This document shows positions 38,392 through 47,636 of a stretch of 64,000 nt of DNA, piece by piece. The DNA is from Methylobacter luteus IMV-B-3098. GTDB lineage: Bacteria; Pseudomonadota; Gammaproteobacteria; Methylococcales; Methylomonadaceae. A program made the position numbers and the translations under genes. The DNA lies in the NCBI RefSeq assembly GCF_000427625.1, contig NZ_KE386569.1, positions 2,100,591 to 2,164,590 of the forward strand, read 5' to 3'. Positions within the stretch are counted from its first letter, which is position 1. Each line of letters starts with the position of its first letter. Below the pieces are notes generated by a model. That model saw only the letters and a list, made by a program, of their open reading frames with translations. It made no database searches and was not told where the DNA came from.

Positions 38392-38631
38392 TTATTCTTC
38401 ATTAGATTCGTTTTCACGCGTCAGCTTTACGGCTTTACTCGGTACAATCGTTGAAATGGCATGCTTGTATACCATTTGACTGACTGTATTCTTGAGCATA
38501 ATCACATACTGATCAAATGAATCCACCTTTCCTTGCAATTTAATTCCATTAACAAGGAAAATTGAAACAGGCGTATGTTCTTTTCTAAGCGTATTTAGAA
38601 AATTATCCTGCAAATTCTGACCTTTTGACAT
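38392..38631 (-). CDS. hfq: RNA chaperone Hfq
   Basis: 79 residues with both Sm motifs: [20 protein letters not shown] with [18 protein letters not shown] (Sm1), and [12 protein letters not shown] (Sm2). A hexameric ring protein that pairs small RNAs with mRNAs. The C-terminal tail is short. The usual upstream neighbour miaA is absent here; about 1.1 kb without an intact gene lies upstream. Confidence 0.97.
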   Translation of the reverse strand: MSKGQNLQDNFLNTLRKEHTPVSIFLVNGIKLQGKVDSFDQYVIMLKNTVSQMVYKHAISTIVPSKAVKLTRENESNEE

Positions 38632-39721
38632 CCGGTTTCTCCTTATTATTTTTTATAAAAAAAGCTGCTTAAGACAATTGCAATTAAAAGTCATGCCAAA
38701 CGTTTATGAAATAACCCAAAAATTGCTTCTAGATATTTTAACGCCATTCAGACTGAATTTTCATATATTCCTACTTTCTCATGAATAAAAATATTATGTA
38801 GTTGACATCATCGTTAAATATTCACCTGACTGAACTGATCTCTACCTGTTTATTTTGCCTGCATCCGGCAGGAAATCGAATCTTCTTGACCGGTTTGTCT
38901 CCTTCATAAAGCTTTATTTGCACGCTTATAGCCGCAAACACATTAACTTTTCAGACAATGCCAAAATCTTATGCTTGCCAAGCCAACGTTTGATTGCTGT
39001 TTTTTGAGTCTCTGTTTTTGACATGATTACTGACACCCCGTTTGCCCGGCAAAAATACTCAAGCCCATCATGAACCACTAAACATAACCGCCATTTTCCG
39101 AAACATTTAAATTCAATTCTTTAAATAGTCTCACTGAACCGAGCCAGCCGCTCACGTCAATTCTCTTTATATTGTCACCCGTAACCGAGAAAAATATCAG
39201 CCAAATAGACAAATAGTTTTTACTGTGCTCAAACGCGTCAATTCTATGACAATAACATTAGCTTTTTGTGCAAACCATTTGTTATCTATATTCGCTGCTA
39301 TCGTCATTTTTACTGGCAATGACCGCTCATATTGCCCCTTACTTTAACTTATGTAATCAGTAATTTTTGATCTCGAATTTTGCCAACAATCCGTTTTCAA
39401 CGATTGTGGACTTCACTCAAAAACAGACTGTAGTTTTGGACATACTGACTATTCTATTTTTAACTCAGCCCGACATCACTGAAGAAGGAATTATCATCCA
39501 CAACAACACAGACCGTAGTTTTTTGCAGCAGTTTAAGATTTTTTTACAATTCGGGCTAAAGTTGATCGAAGATACGGAAAACGCGGGCCTCTATACGAGT
39601 CTTTATATTAATATCAGAAGAAACTCTGCTTTAGGTAGACCCTTTAATGAGGCATCAATCCACGATCCGTATCTTTGCAACTAAGGACTTTTCTTTAGTG
39701 AGTGACAGACAGGTTTTTATT
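38632..39721. other. Gene-poor region upstream of hfq
   Basis: No intact gene is supported. A minus-strand fragment near 38930-39025 reads MSKTETQKTAIKRWLGKHKI before stops, and other short pieces look decayed. A plus-strand frame at 39367-39684 (105 codons) has a poor start and no recognisable features. The hfq promoter should lie in the first 150 bases. Confidence 0.45.
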
Positions 39722-40495
39722 TTAATTTAATAAAAAATTCTTAACCCACTCTATAAAAATTTCCGGCTGTTGCACATGCAGCCAATGCCCGGCATTAGCA
39801 ATGATACTGAGCGTAGCTTCAGGAAATAACTCAGCAATATCATCAGGCTGGACATAATCCGAATCCGCTCCGGCAATAAACAGTGTATTTCCGGCAAAAG
39901 GCGGCAGTTGCCCGGCATCTGGAAAAGCAATTATATTCGGTGCCATTCGGTAAAAAACATCCAGATCAATTCTCCAGCGATATTCGCCGTGGTTCAGTAC
40001 AAGATTTTGCAATAAAAATTGACGATAGCTCAGTTCCGGTATGTCAGCGGCCAGCATAGCTTCGGCCTGCTTGCGATTGCTGATCTCATTAAGTGGTAAG
40101 GACTTCAGTGCCTGAATGAGATGGTCAAAACTATGCTTATAACTGACCGGAGCGATATCAACGACAATCAATTTATCCACATGCTCGGGATAATTAAGCG
40201 CGAACCACATAGCAACCTTACCGCCCATGCTATGCCCCAATAAATTGACCTTCTTTAATCCCAACCGATCGATAAAGAGTTTAAGATCGGCCACCATAGA
40301 AGGATAATCCATCAATGGGTCATGAGGCGATGAACCATGATTACGCATATCCGGCATATAAACATGAAATTTAGCCGAAAGCTTTTCCGCTACCTGGCGC
40401 CAGTTGCGTGAGGAAGCGAAAAAGCCATGCAGGATAATTAAGTGACAATCATCCGAATTACCCAGCTCTTCAAATGCTAATTCGACAGTTTTCAT
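39722..40495 (-). CDS. Alpha/beta hydrolase (YbfF-like)
   Basis: 257 residues from the ATG at 40495, which overlaps the stop of the DUF445 gene (TAATG). The alpha/beta hydrolase fold is clear: oxyanion HGFFASSRNW, MRNHGSSPHDPLMDYPSMVA, nucleophile elbow LLGHSMGGKVAMWF, acid in FIAGADSDYV and the catalytic His in IANAGHWLHVQQPE. It resembles the small esterase YbfF; the natural substrate is unknown. Confidence 0.88.
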   Translation of the reverse strand: MKTVELAFEELGNSDDCHLIILHGFFASSRNWRQVAEKLSAKFHVYMPDMRNHGSSPHDPLMDYPSMVADLKLFIDRLGLKKVNLLGHSMGGKVAMWFALNYPEHVDKLIVVDIAPVSYKHSFDHLIQALKSLPLNEISNRKQAEAMLAADIPELSYRQFLLQNLVLNHGEYRWRIDLDVFYRMAPNIIAFPDAGQLPPFAGNTLFIAGADSDYVQPDDIAELFPEATLSIIANAGHWLHVQQPEIFIEWVKNFLLN

Positions 40496-41217
40496 TAGGC
40501 GAAACTGAATACGGCGCCCAGCAAGCCACCAAAAATACCACCCCAAACAACCAGCCACCCCAAATGCTCGCGAATTATCGACTGAACCATTTCCTTAACT
40601 AATTGAGGTGTTAGTTCACTCAACCGCTTATCAATCACTGTTTCAATTTTACCAACAATGTCCTCGCCGATTTTATGTGCATTCAAGCCTTGCTGCAGCG
40701 CTGCTTTAAAGCGGTCGGATTCAACTGTTTCTGTCAACGTATGTTTCATCTTTTCAGTAAAGGGTTCTCTTAAGGGCACTAATGCTTCCGGCCCTCCCAT
40801 CATCATCAACATGCCACCAAAAGAAGAGCCCATGATCGATGCAACCAAACCTTCATACACTTTGTCATAATCGACCGCGTTTAATAATGGCTCTAAATTC
40901 AACACTTTTTCGCCTTCCTGTTCTTCAGCCTCAATAAAATTTTCAATATTATCAACTGTAAAGAACTGTTGCATCATGAGTCGTTTGATGGAGTTCTTAA
41001 ACTCTTCAAAGCGATTAGGTATTACGCCAGAACCATATAAAAAAGGCACTTTCTCAAATAGCATATAAATAGCCAACCAGTTGGTAATTGCCCCCGACAA
41101 GGCAAAATAACCAATCGCTTTTATCAGTTCCTGTTGTATTGGACAGATATAGCCCGTGATAATAATCGCAATAGCGATCAGATTAGTAAGAAAACTTTTA
41201 GTAATTATTTTTTCCAT
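40495..41217 (-). CDS. DUF445 family membrane protein
   Basis: 240 residues from the ATG at 41217 (a TTG at 41250 is possible). There are N-terminal membrane helices (FLTNLIAIAIIITGYICPI; YFALSGAITNWLAIYMLFEK), the conserved GAITNWLAIYMLF and GSGVIPNRFEEFK motifs, a helical middle and a C-terminal transmembrane helix (GWLVVWGGIFGGLLGAVF). The family is of unknown function (YheB/YjiN-like). It is translationally coupled to the hydrolase downstream. Confidence 0.8.
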   Translation of the reverse strand: MEKIITKSFLTNLIAIAIIITGYICPIQQELIKAIGYFALSGAITNWLAIYMLFEKVPFLYGSGVIPNRFEEFKNSIKRLMMQQFFTVDNIENFIEAEEQEGEKVLNLEPLLNAVDYDKVYEGLVASIMGSSFGGMLMMMGGPEALVPLREPFTEKMKHTLTETVESDRFKAALQQGLNAHKIGEDIVGKIETVIDKRLSELTPQLVKEMVQSIIREHLGWLVVWGGIFGGLLGAVFSFA

Positions 41218-41475
41218 TGTTTTTAAGATAGCGTTGGTAAGCGTCTCCAACCATCACTATTGAAAAATCCAAAATTTTGGCTGAAACGGGTGTGCATGAA
41301 CAACTAACACCAAGTCTTCAATGCAGATGTTCTCTGCCAGAACTTCTGTTTTGAATTGTTATTTTTATTATATCAAGGCTTTGCCAGTGTATGTGATATT
41401 GATAAATTTGATAATGATCTTGCCCCGATCTAGCGGACAACTCGGTTAAGAGAGTAATCTCTGAGCCCGAGGTCA

Positions 41476-42120
41476 ACAATAAAAAACAAAAAAGAATCAA
41501 CTGCGCCTGCTGTTCGCAGTCAATATACAGCCCCGTTTAAAGAACAGGCGTTGGAACGCGCAGAACACGATGGCATCCCCAGGGCAGCTCAGGGTTTAGG
41601 GCTTTCCGAATCGATGTGGTATTTATGGCGAGCCAAACGCCGTCAAACGGGGCAGTCATGCGAAGATCAGACGCTTCAACACGTTGAAATAGCGCGGCTC
41701 AAACGAGAAAATGCCCGTCTTGAAGAGGAAGTGGCTTGCCTAAACAAGGCGGCCGCGTATTTATGCCCTCTGGGTACTTCGCGAAACGACCCAAGTGAAG
41801 TCCGCCATGCTCAAGGCTAACGAAAATCAATTCCCCACGGCTATGCTGTGCCGCATGGCATCGGTTTCACGTAGTGGCTCACCGCTGGAGACACAGGCCG
41901 CTTTCCGATAGAAAACAGGCCAATCTAGGGCTGGCTGAAGCCATTAAACGCATTTTTGATGATGAGAAAAGCCGGCCAGGTTGACCCGGAATCACTCGAC
42001 GACTCCAGGCAGAAGGTGTACCGGCTAGCCGACATCGAGGGGGGCAGAATCATGCGAGGCAACGACTGGGGAGCCAAAGCGGCCAGGAAATGTTTGAGGT
42101 GTAACCCTCGCAAAAGGCTT
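41476..42120 (+). pseudogene. IS3-family element relic (orfA and start of orfB)
   Basis: The frame from about 41476 reads like IS3 orfA: a helix-turn-helix (YTAPFKEQALERAEHDGIPR, LGLSESMWYLWRAKRRQTG) and a leucine-zipper region (HVEIARLKRENARLEEEVAC), but it lacks an ATG and its end is garbled. From about 41806 pieces of orfB follow in shifting frames (MLKANENQFPTAMLCRMASV, then QANLGLAEAIKRIFDDE, then RIMRGNDW), breaking off before the DDE core. Inverted repeats are not recognised. It is a dead, 3'-truncated copy. Confidence 0.82.
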
Positions 42121-42331
42121 CACTCCCAATGAGGCTATCTCAGCCCGGAAGCTTTTGAAACAAAAAAAGCCGCTTAGTCGAGTGTCTATAAAATCCGGGC
42201 AAGATCAGAGTCAGGTTATCTAATGTCTGACTCCGCCAAGCATCACAGTCAACAACCCAAACCAGAATATAAACCATAGATAAAAATATACTGAGATTTG
42301 TTTCACAGAAGACTAAATGGCTTAGACACAT

Positions 42332-43513
42332 CTACACATACTGCCCCGCACACCAGGCCGACGACCATGCCCATTGAAAGTTGTAGCCGCCCAACCATCC
42401 GGTAACATCCAGTACTTCGCCAATAAAATAAAGTCCCGGCACAGCCTTGCTTTCCATTGTTTTCGAAGAAATAGCTTCACAGTCAACTCCGCCGCTAGTT
42501 ATTTCAGCAGTACGATAGCCTTCAGTGCCGTTAGGTTTAATGGTCCAGTTATGAATCTGTTTTGAAATCTGTTCAATCTGTTTGTCGGAAAGATCCTGCA
42601 AGGAGCTCTCCAGCACATCGTCAGTGAATAAGCTATTGATCAATCGTTTGGGTAAATAGCTGTCCAGACACGTTTTCATCTTGCTTTTTATCTTTTGTTG
42701 CCGCTTTGATTTCAGTTCCACGCTCAGATTCATATCCGGCAGCAGATTAATCATTATTTCCTCTCCGGGTCGCCAATACGATGAAATCTGCAAGACAGCC
42801 GGGCCACTCAATCCACGATGGGTAAACAAAATATTTTCTCTAAAGCTCCGGCTTTTGTTACTGATGACGCACAGAACCGCGATTCCCGATAAAGTCGAGA
42901 ATTTGGCTTTATCTTCTGGCTGCAAGGTAAACGGTACCAAGCCTGCACGCGTAGGCCACACTGTTATGCCAAATTGTTGAGCGATTTTATAACCCAGCGG
43001 CGTAGCGCCCATTTTCGGTATGGACAGGCCACCGGTCGCAACCACCAGTGACTGACAGATATAGTTGCCTTTGTTTGTTTTAAGATGGAAGCCCTTATTG
43101 CTTGCTGGCTCAATAGTATCTATGCTCGTGTTCAACTTTATAACCACGCCGGCATTATTGCATTCCGATAACAGCATATTGAGAATATCACGAGCACTTT
43201 CATCACAAAACAGTTGCCCGTGCTCTCTTTCATGAAATGGAATATGGTAGCGCCCGACTAGGGCCAAAAAATCCCACTGTGTGTATCGGCTTAGGGCTGA
43301 TTTGCAAAAATGCGGATTATGCGAAATATAATTATCAGGCCCAACCTCATAATTAGTAAAATTGCAGCGGCCGCCGCCCGACATCAGGATTTTTTTGCCG
43401 GCCTTATTGGCATGATCCAGAACGATGGCTTTCCGGCCTCGTTTGCCCGCCTCGGCTGCGCACATTAATCCCGAGGCGCCCGCTCCTATAATGATGACAT
43501 CGGCCTCAATCAT
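42332..43513 (-). CDS. NAD(P)/FAD-dependent oxidoreductase, YhiN/HI0933 family
   Basis: 393 residues from the ATG at 43513. The FAD-binding motif is at the N-terminus (VIIIGAGASGLMCAAEAGKR) with the family signature KKILMSGGGRCNFTN; VVATGGLSIPKMGATPLGY and the C-terminal GLYFIGEVLDVTGWLGGYNF close the flavin site. HI0933-type flavoproteins are widespread but their substrate is unsettled; related members are linked to reduction of aromatic or tRNA-like substrates without proof. It stands alone, with a terminator upstream from the hppA unit. Confidence 0.9.
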   Translation of the reverse strand: MIEADVIIIGAGASGLMCAAEAGKRGRKAIVLDHANKAGKKILMSGGGRCNFTNYEVGPDNYISHNPHFCKSALSRYTQWDFLALVGRYHIPFHEREHGQLFCDESARDILNMLLSECNNAGVVIKLNTSIDTIEPASNKGFHLKTNKGNYICQSLVVATGGLSIPKMGATPLGYKIAQQFGITVWPTRAGLVPFTLQPEDKAKFSTLSGIAVLCVISNKSRSFRENILFTHRGLSGPAVLQISSYWRPGEEIMINLLPDMNLSVELKSKRQQKIKSKMKTCLDSYLPKRLINSLFTDDVLESSLQDLSDKQIEQISKQIHNWTIKPNGTEGYRTAEITSGGVDCEAISSKTMESKAVPGLYFIGEVLDVTGWLGGYNFQWAWSSAWCAGQYV

Positions 43514-43572
43514 GACCTGCACTCACACAAAAGCGGGCAACTATACAGCAAATCCGGTCATATTTTAATCAT

Positions 43573-43605
43573 AAAAAAGCCCGATTATATGGCCAGGCTT
43601 TTTTT
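43573..43605. terminator. Terminator hairpin upstream of the YhiN-type gene
   Basis: AAAAAAGCC (43573-43581) pairs with GGCTTTTTTT (43596-43605) around a 14-base loop. It ends transcription from the minus-strand hppA unit 30 bases past the small gene's stop, and is nearly symmetric. Confidence 0.75.
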
Positions 43606-43635
43606 ATATTGGAAATATTGCGGCTCACTAAACCT

Positions 43636-43950
43636 CTAGAAAAGTTCAGGAAAACTATCCGGCTCATGCATGATCTCAGGACCAAGCTCACTGAATTTAA
43701 ACAATCTCATAGCGCGCTCACCATTGTAATCGACCACTCGTAGATGATCGGTTTCATATAAATCATGGGTTGCGATATCGAAATGTTTGCCATATCGTTC
43801 TTTTGCCAGTTCCAAAGGAATTTCGTGAGCGATAAATTTATAGATGCCTTTGCCAGCCAATTTTTCCAGAAACAACTCGTGTTCAACATCATCATGCTGC
43901 GAAAGAACCACCAAAGTACCGCTGCCAGAGAATAATAAATACGCTTTCAC
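43636..43950 (-). CDS. Conserved-looking hypothetical protein downstream of hppA
   Basis: 104 residues with no signal or membrane segment. It begins MKAYLLFSGSGTLVVLSQHD and ends acidic (ELGPEIMHEPDSFPELF). The middle has KFIAHEIPLELAKERYGKHF and LRVVDYNGERAMRLF. It resembles short cytosolic proteins of unknown function, but I cannot name a family. It follows hppA by 18 bases and precedes a terminator, so it is co-transcribed with the pyrophosphatase. Confidence 0.75.
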   Translation of the reverse strand: MKAYLLFSGSGTLVVLSQHDDVEHELFLEKLAGKGIYKFIAHEIPLELAKERYGKHFDIATHDLYETDHLRVVDYNGERAMRLFKFSELGPEIMHEPDSFPELF

Positions 43951-43968
43951 AATTGACCCTCCTCTCTG

Positions 43969-46056
43969 CTAACCTAACAAGGGAGCAATAACCAGACTAA
44001 CAATAGCCATGACATTGATAAGAATATTCATTGATGGACCGGCAGTATCCTTAAAGGGATCGCCAACTGTATCTCCGACAACGGCGGACTTATGGGCTTC
44101 AGATCCCCTGCCGCCATGATGGCCTTTTTCAATATACTTCTTGGCATTGTCCCAGGCACCGCCTGCGTTCGCCATCATCAGCGCCAATAAAACGCACGAA
44201 AGCAGCGCGCCTCCCAGCATGCCGCCCAGCGCTTCAGGACCGAGTATAAAACCTACCACGGGCGGCGCGGCAATAGCAATCACTCCGGGCAAAATCATTT
44301 TTTTAAGCGCTGCTTTAGTGGCTATGTCAATGCAGGTTGCGGTATCCGGATCAGCGTTTGCTTCCAGCAAACCAGGAATCTCGCGGAATTGTCGGCGAAT
44401 TTCCTTGATCATCTCGAATGCGGCATCGCCAACTGCTGTCATTGTAATTGCAGTGATAAGATAAGGCAGCATACCGCCAATAAAAAGACCAATCAGTACA
44501 TCCGAATTATTTAAATTCAACTGGAAATCTTCGATGCGAACACTCACAGTTTCAACATAAGCAGTAATAATTGCCAAGGCCGCCAAAGCCGCGGCACCGA
44601 TAGCAAAGCCTTTACCGATTGCAGCCGTAGTATTGCCCACTTCATCAAGAGAATCTGTAATTGCACGGGTTTTAGCCCCTAGCCCTGCCATCTCGGCAAT
44701 GCCGCCGGCATTATCGGCAATGGGTCCATAGGCGTCGATCGCCATGGTGATGCCCACAGTTGCCAGCATACCCACTGCCGCAATACCAACACCATATAAA
44801 CCCACCAATGAACTGCTAATTAAAATTACTGCACAAATTGTCACCACCGGTACGACGACGGATTCCATACCTACAGCCAGGCCCGTGATCATCACTGTAG
44901 CCGGTCCGGTTTCCCCTGATTCAGCAATTCGATGAACCGGCTTACTGGCCGTGTAATATTCAGTTACCAGACCGATAATTACGCCACCCGCAGCACCAGC
45001 CAGCACAGCTAATGCAACTTTTAAGCTAATCCCCATGCCGGCTACCACAAGAAAAGATGTCAGGATAAACAAAATAGACGCACCCAATGTACCACTACGC
45101 AAGGCCAATTCAGGTTTCTCGCTGGCATTTAACTTGAGTTCCATCAGAGGTTTAGCAAGAAACCCTAAAACATCATACTTTAGAAGAACTTCAGTCTGTT
45201 TGTTACCCGCTTGATGCACTAAAGCAATACCCGCTATGGAACAGATCAGTCCCGTAGAAGATAAGGCTAGCGGCAAAAACATCAGATCCTCACGCAAACC
45301 CAAGGGATCAATAACGTCAGCCGCCATAGAACCGGCCATAGCAATTGTGGCAATCATCGCTCCACAGTAGGACTCAAAAATGTCTGACCCCATGCCGGCC
45401 ACATCACCTACGTTATCGCCAACATTATCAGCAATAACGCCGGGGTTGCGTGGATCATCTTCAGGAATACCAACTTCGATTTTACCCACCAGATCCGCGC
45501 CGACATCAGCTGATTTGGTAAATATTCCACCGCCTACGCGAGAAAATAAGGCAACAGTTGATGCCCCCATGCCAAATCCGTGAATTGCATGGGCCGTCTC
45601 CGCATCGCCACCAAAAAATAAATAGAGCGAACCCAATCCAAGCAGACCTAAGGAAGCTACGGCCAATCCCATCACGGAACCGCCAAAAAAAGCGACTGAT
45701 AATGCAGCGGACATACCGTCCTCATAAGCAGCGGTAGTTGTTCTGACATTGGCTCTGGTGGCGGTAAACATGCCAAGAAAACCGGCTAGTCCTGAGGTTA
45801 TTGCTCCGACAATAAATGCCAACGTTGTCATCCACCCCAGCGAAAAAAACAGCAATACAACTAATACGCCAGCAAATATGCTCAGCATCGTATATTCGCG
45901 CCGCATAAAAACCATTGCTCCTAGATGAATCTCGCGTGCAATTTTAGTGACCTTTTCACCACCTTCGCGATAACGCATTACCTTTAGAAAAATTATGAAA
46001 GCGACTAGCAGCCCGAATAGGCCAAACAACGGCGGAATAAAAGTTGTTTGCATCAT
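43969..46056 (-). CDS. hppA: Membrane-bound pyrophosphatase (ion pump)
   Basis: 695 residues with about 16 transmembrane helices. It hydrolyses pyrophosphate and pumps cations out. The substrate-site motif [20 protein letters not shown] and the C-terminal [19 protein letters not shown], with their Asp clusters, are intact. The sequence [11 protein letters not shown] has Ala at 478, the position where K-independent enzymes have Lys, so a K-dependent enzyme is predicted. E228 in GSDIFESY is at the place where Na-pumping enzymes carry their gate Glu, one turn before that of plant H-pumps. Na pumping is therefore possible, but K-dependent H-pumps exist too. Confidence 0.95.
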   Translation of the reverse strand: MMQTTFIPPLFGLFGLLVAFIIFLKVMRYREGGEKVTKIAREIHLGAMVFMRREYTMLSIFAGVLVVLLFFSLGWMTTLAFIVGAITSGLAGFLGMFTATRANVRTTTAAYEDGMSAALSVAFFGGSVMGLAVASLGLLGLGSLYLFFGGDAETAHAIHGFGMGASTVALFSRVGGGIFTKSADVGADLVGKIEVGIPEDDPRNPGVIADNVGDNVGDVAGMGSDIFESYCGAMIATIAMAGSMAADVIDPLGLREDLMFLPLALSSTGLICSIAGIALVHQAGNKQTEVLLKYDVLGFLAKPLMELKLNASEKPELALRSGTLGASILFILTSFLVVAGMGISLKVALAVLAGAAGGVIIGLVTEYYTASKPVHRIAESGETGPATVMITGLAVGMESVVVPVVTICAVILISSSLVGLYGVGIAAVGMLATVGITMAIDAYGPIADNAGGIAEMAGLGAKTRAITDSLDEVGNTTAAIGKGFAIGAAALAALAIITAYVETVSVRIEDFQLNLNNSDVLIGLFIGGMLPYLITAITMTAVGDAAFEMIKEIRRQFREIPGLLEANADPDTATCIDIATKAALKKMILPGVIAIAAPPVVGFILGPEALGGMLGGALLSCVLLALMMANAGGAWDNAKKYIEKGHHGGRGSEAHKSAVVGDTVGDPFKDTAGPSMNILINVMAIVSLVIAPLLG

Positions 46057-46415
46057 TAGTATTCCCCATTTTTTATTATTAATCCATTCGATATTAAATA
46101 GTTAACATCACTCAGTAATATTTATTATTTAAAATAATTATTGGTTCTTTACGATGCCTACTTTAAACCGCTCTAAGCTGTTATAAACAAAAAATTCATA
46201 ATATGGATTAAAAATAGAATTAAGCCATAGAAAAATAGATATTTACCTTACTAAGTCATTTTAGATTTTTACTACTTTAAATAACTTTATAACTCACAAT
46301 CATCTTAAATTTTTTAATCCAAGTGAAAGTAATTGAATAATTAATTTATTGAAATGTCCGAATTAAAATTAAGTAAACAGATGACAATACATTACTACCA
46401 CTTGTTCCAACTTAA
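46057..46415. other. AT-rich intergenic region upstream of hppA
   Basis: No gene or clear hairpin. It should hold the hppA promoter, on the minus strand. TA-rich runs prevent a confident choice of hexamers. Confidence 0.4.
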
Positions 46416-46865
46416 TCACAAGCTAGGCAAATACATAGGCAGATGCGCTCGAATTTCAGCAGCGCTATGCGTAGTAATGGATTTATCGAGCTCTAGACAA
46501 ACTGTTTTTTTAACTTGTTCAGGCAAATTATTGCGAAGCATCCCCAAAAACGTAGGCTCTGCAATGATCACCAACTGCTCAAACTTATTTTCACCACGTG
46601 CCTCTTGCAGATGCTGAGCAATGGAATGAGCGAAATTACTGGCTTCGTGTTTTTTCGGATCGCTAGATGGATTGTAAGGATGCCCTTCTACACCACCACC
46701 AACATGCCGCATTCTTCCCGGCAGATCAGAAGTGATCTCCCTATCATGTAGACGCCCTTCCGTATGGGCAATATCTTCAAGTTCTTCTAAAGATGAAGAA
46801 GGCGTATCGGCAGTAAATATTCGCGCACGACTACTATCGGCAACAAGTATCCAGAATGATTTCAT
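46416..46865 (-). CDS. Host attachment family protein
   Basis: 149 residues matching the family named after proteins required for attachment to host cells (eRF1 domain 2-like fold): FWILVADSSRARIFTADTPS at the start, DLPGRMRHVGGGVEGHPYN in the middle, and LVIIAEPTFLGMLRNNLPEQ with the closing THHSAAEIR-like ITTHSAAEIRAHLP. The molecular role is not settled and family members are common in free-living bacteria. A ribosome-binding GGAG lies upstream of the start. Confidence 0.85.
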   Translation of the reverse strand: MKSFWILVADSSRARIFTADTPSSSLEELEDIAHTEGRLHDREITSDLPGRMRHVGGGVEGHPYNPSSDPKKHEASNFAHSIAQHLQEARGENKFEQLVIIAEPTFLGMLRNNLPEQVKKTVCLELDKSITTHSAAEIRAHLPMYLPSL

Positions 46866-47335
46866 AGCTGTTCTCCTTTAGTAAGAAATTTCCCAGTAGA
46901 CTCTTCAACATTATTCTTTATTACTAAAAAGATCCATACGTATACTTACATAGGGCTATTTAGCCAGAACTACTGCCTTACATTTATTTTCTAAGTGCTT
47001 TTACTTAAGTTATTGCACTAATTTATTTGCTCCAGGTATTACGTTATAAAGGTTTAAAAAACTAAAATGGTTATATAGAAACATTAAATTAATGTTTAGG
47101 TGTGAGTTTCTTTGGCCATGCAACAAGACAGGAGAAAAATAAAGTGGCTGCTTCTTACACTAATGAGTCACTTCATATTCATTCCTTACAATCAAGATAT
47201 TCTAAAGCGATATGGAACTATAGGAATATCGGAATATGATTGTTGAATCTATATATTATTCTGAATTAGCAGTCATACATGATAACGAGCGATAAACTCA
47301 TGCTTAATAAAGCGACTTTAAACCATTACTGATTA
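46866..47335. other. AT-rich gap, no gene seen
   Basis: About 470 bases of low GC with only short open frames. Nothing resembling a promoter pair or RNA gene stood out. Confidence 0.4.
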
Positions 47336-47578
47336 ATGACTATGCAATATTTCATTATTGTCGCTTTAACGTGCATTACAATACTTGCCACAGCTCAAGC
47401 ATCAGAACTTCCAAAAGATCAGAAGCAGTATCAAAAAACACAACAAAAAAATATTGCCGCCAAAATCCTTGTTCAAAATCCGCAGTTAGAAACTTATTTC
47501 AACGAAGGCCAATGTCTATCATGCCATGGCATCAATCAGTTACAAGGGCTTTTCATTGAAACTAAACAAAAACATTAG
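47336..47578 (+). CDS. Small c-type cytochrome-like protein
   Basis: 80 residues. The N-terminus is a signal peptide (YFIIVALTCITILATAQA), and one heme c motif CLSCH lies near residue 60, in NEGQCLSCHGINQLQ. Only about 17 residues follow the motif and no distal Met is present, so a normal cytochrome c fold is not complete; it may be a 3'-truncated gene. No clear ribosome-binding site. The IS copy begins 60 bases downstream of the stop, so loss of the 3' part by earlier rearrangement is possible. Confidence 0.55.
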   Translation: MTMQYFIIVALTCITILATAQASELPKDQKQYQKTQQKNIAAKILVQNPQLETYFNEGQCLSCHGINQLQGLFIETKQKH

Positions 47579-47636
47579 TTTGGCATGATGGAAGTTAAAT
47601 TATTATAACGCCGGGATACATCATTCCCGTGCCTAG

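Noticed and set aside
39367-39684. 105-codon plus-strand frame upstream of the hydrolase gene
   Set aside because: No convincing start, no recognisable domain, and it lies in a decayed-looking stretch; kept only as part of the gap description.
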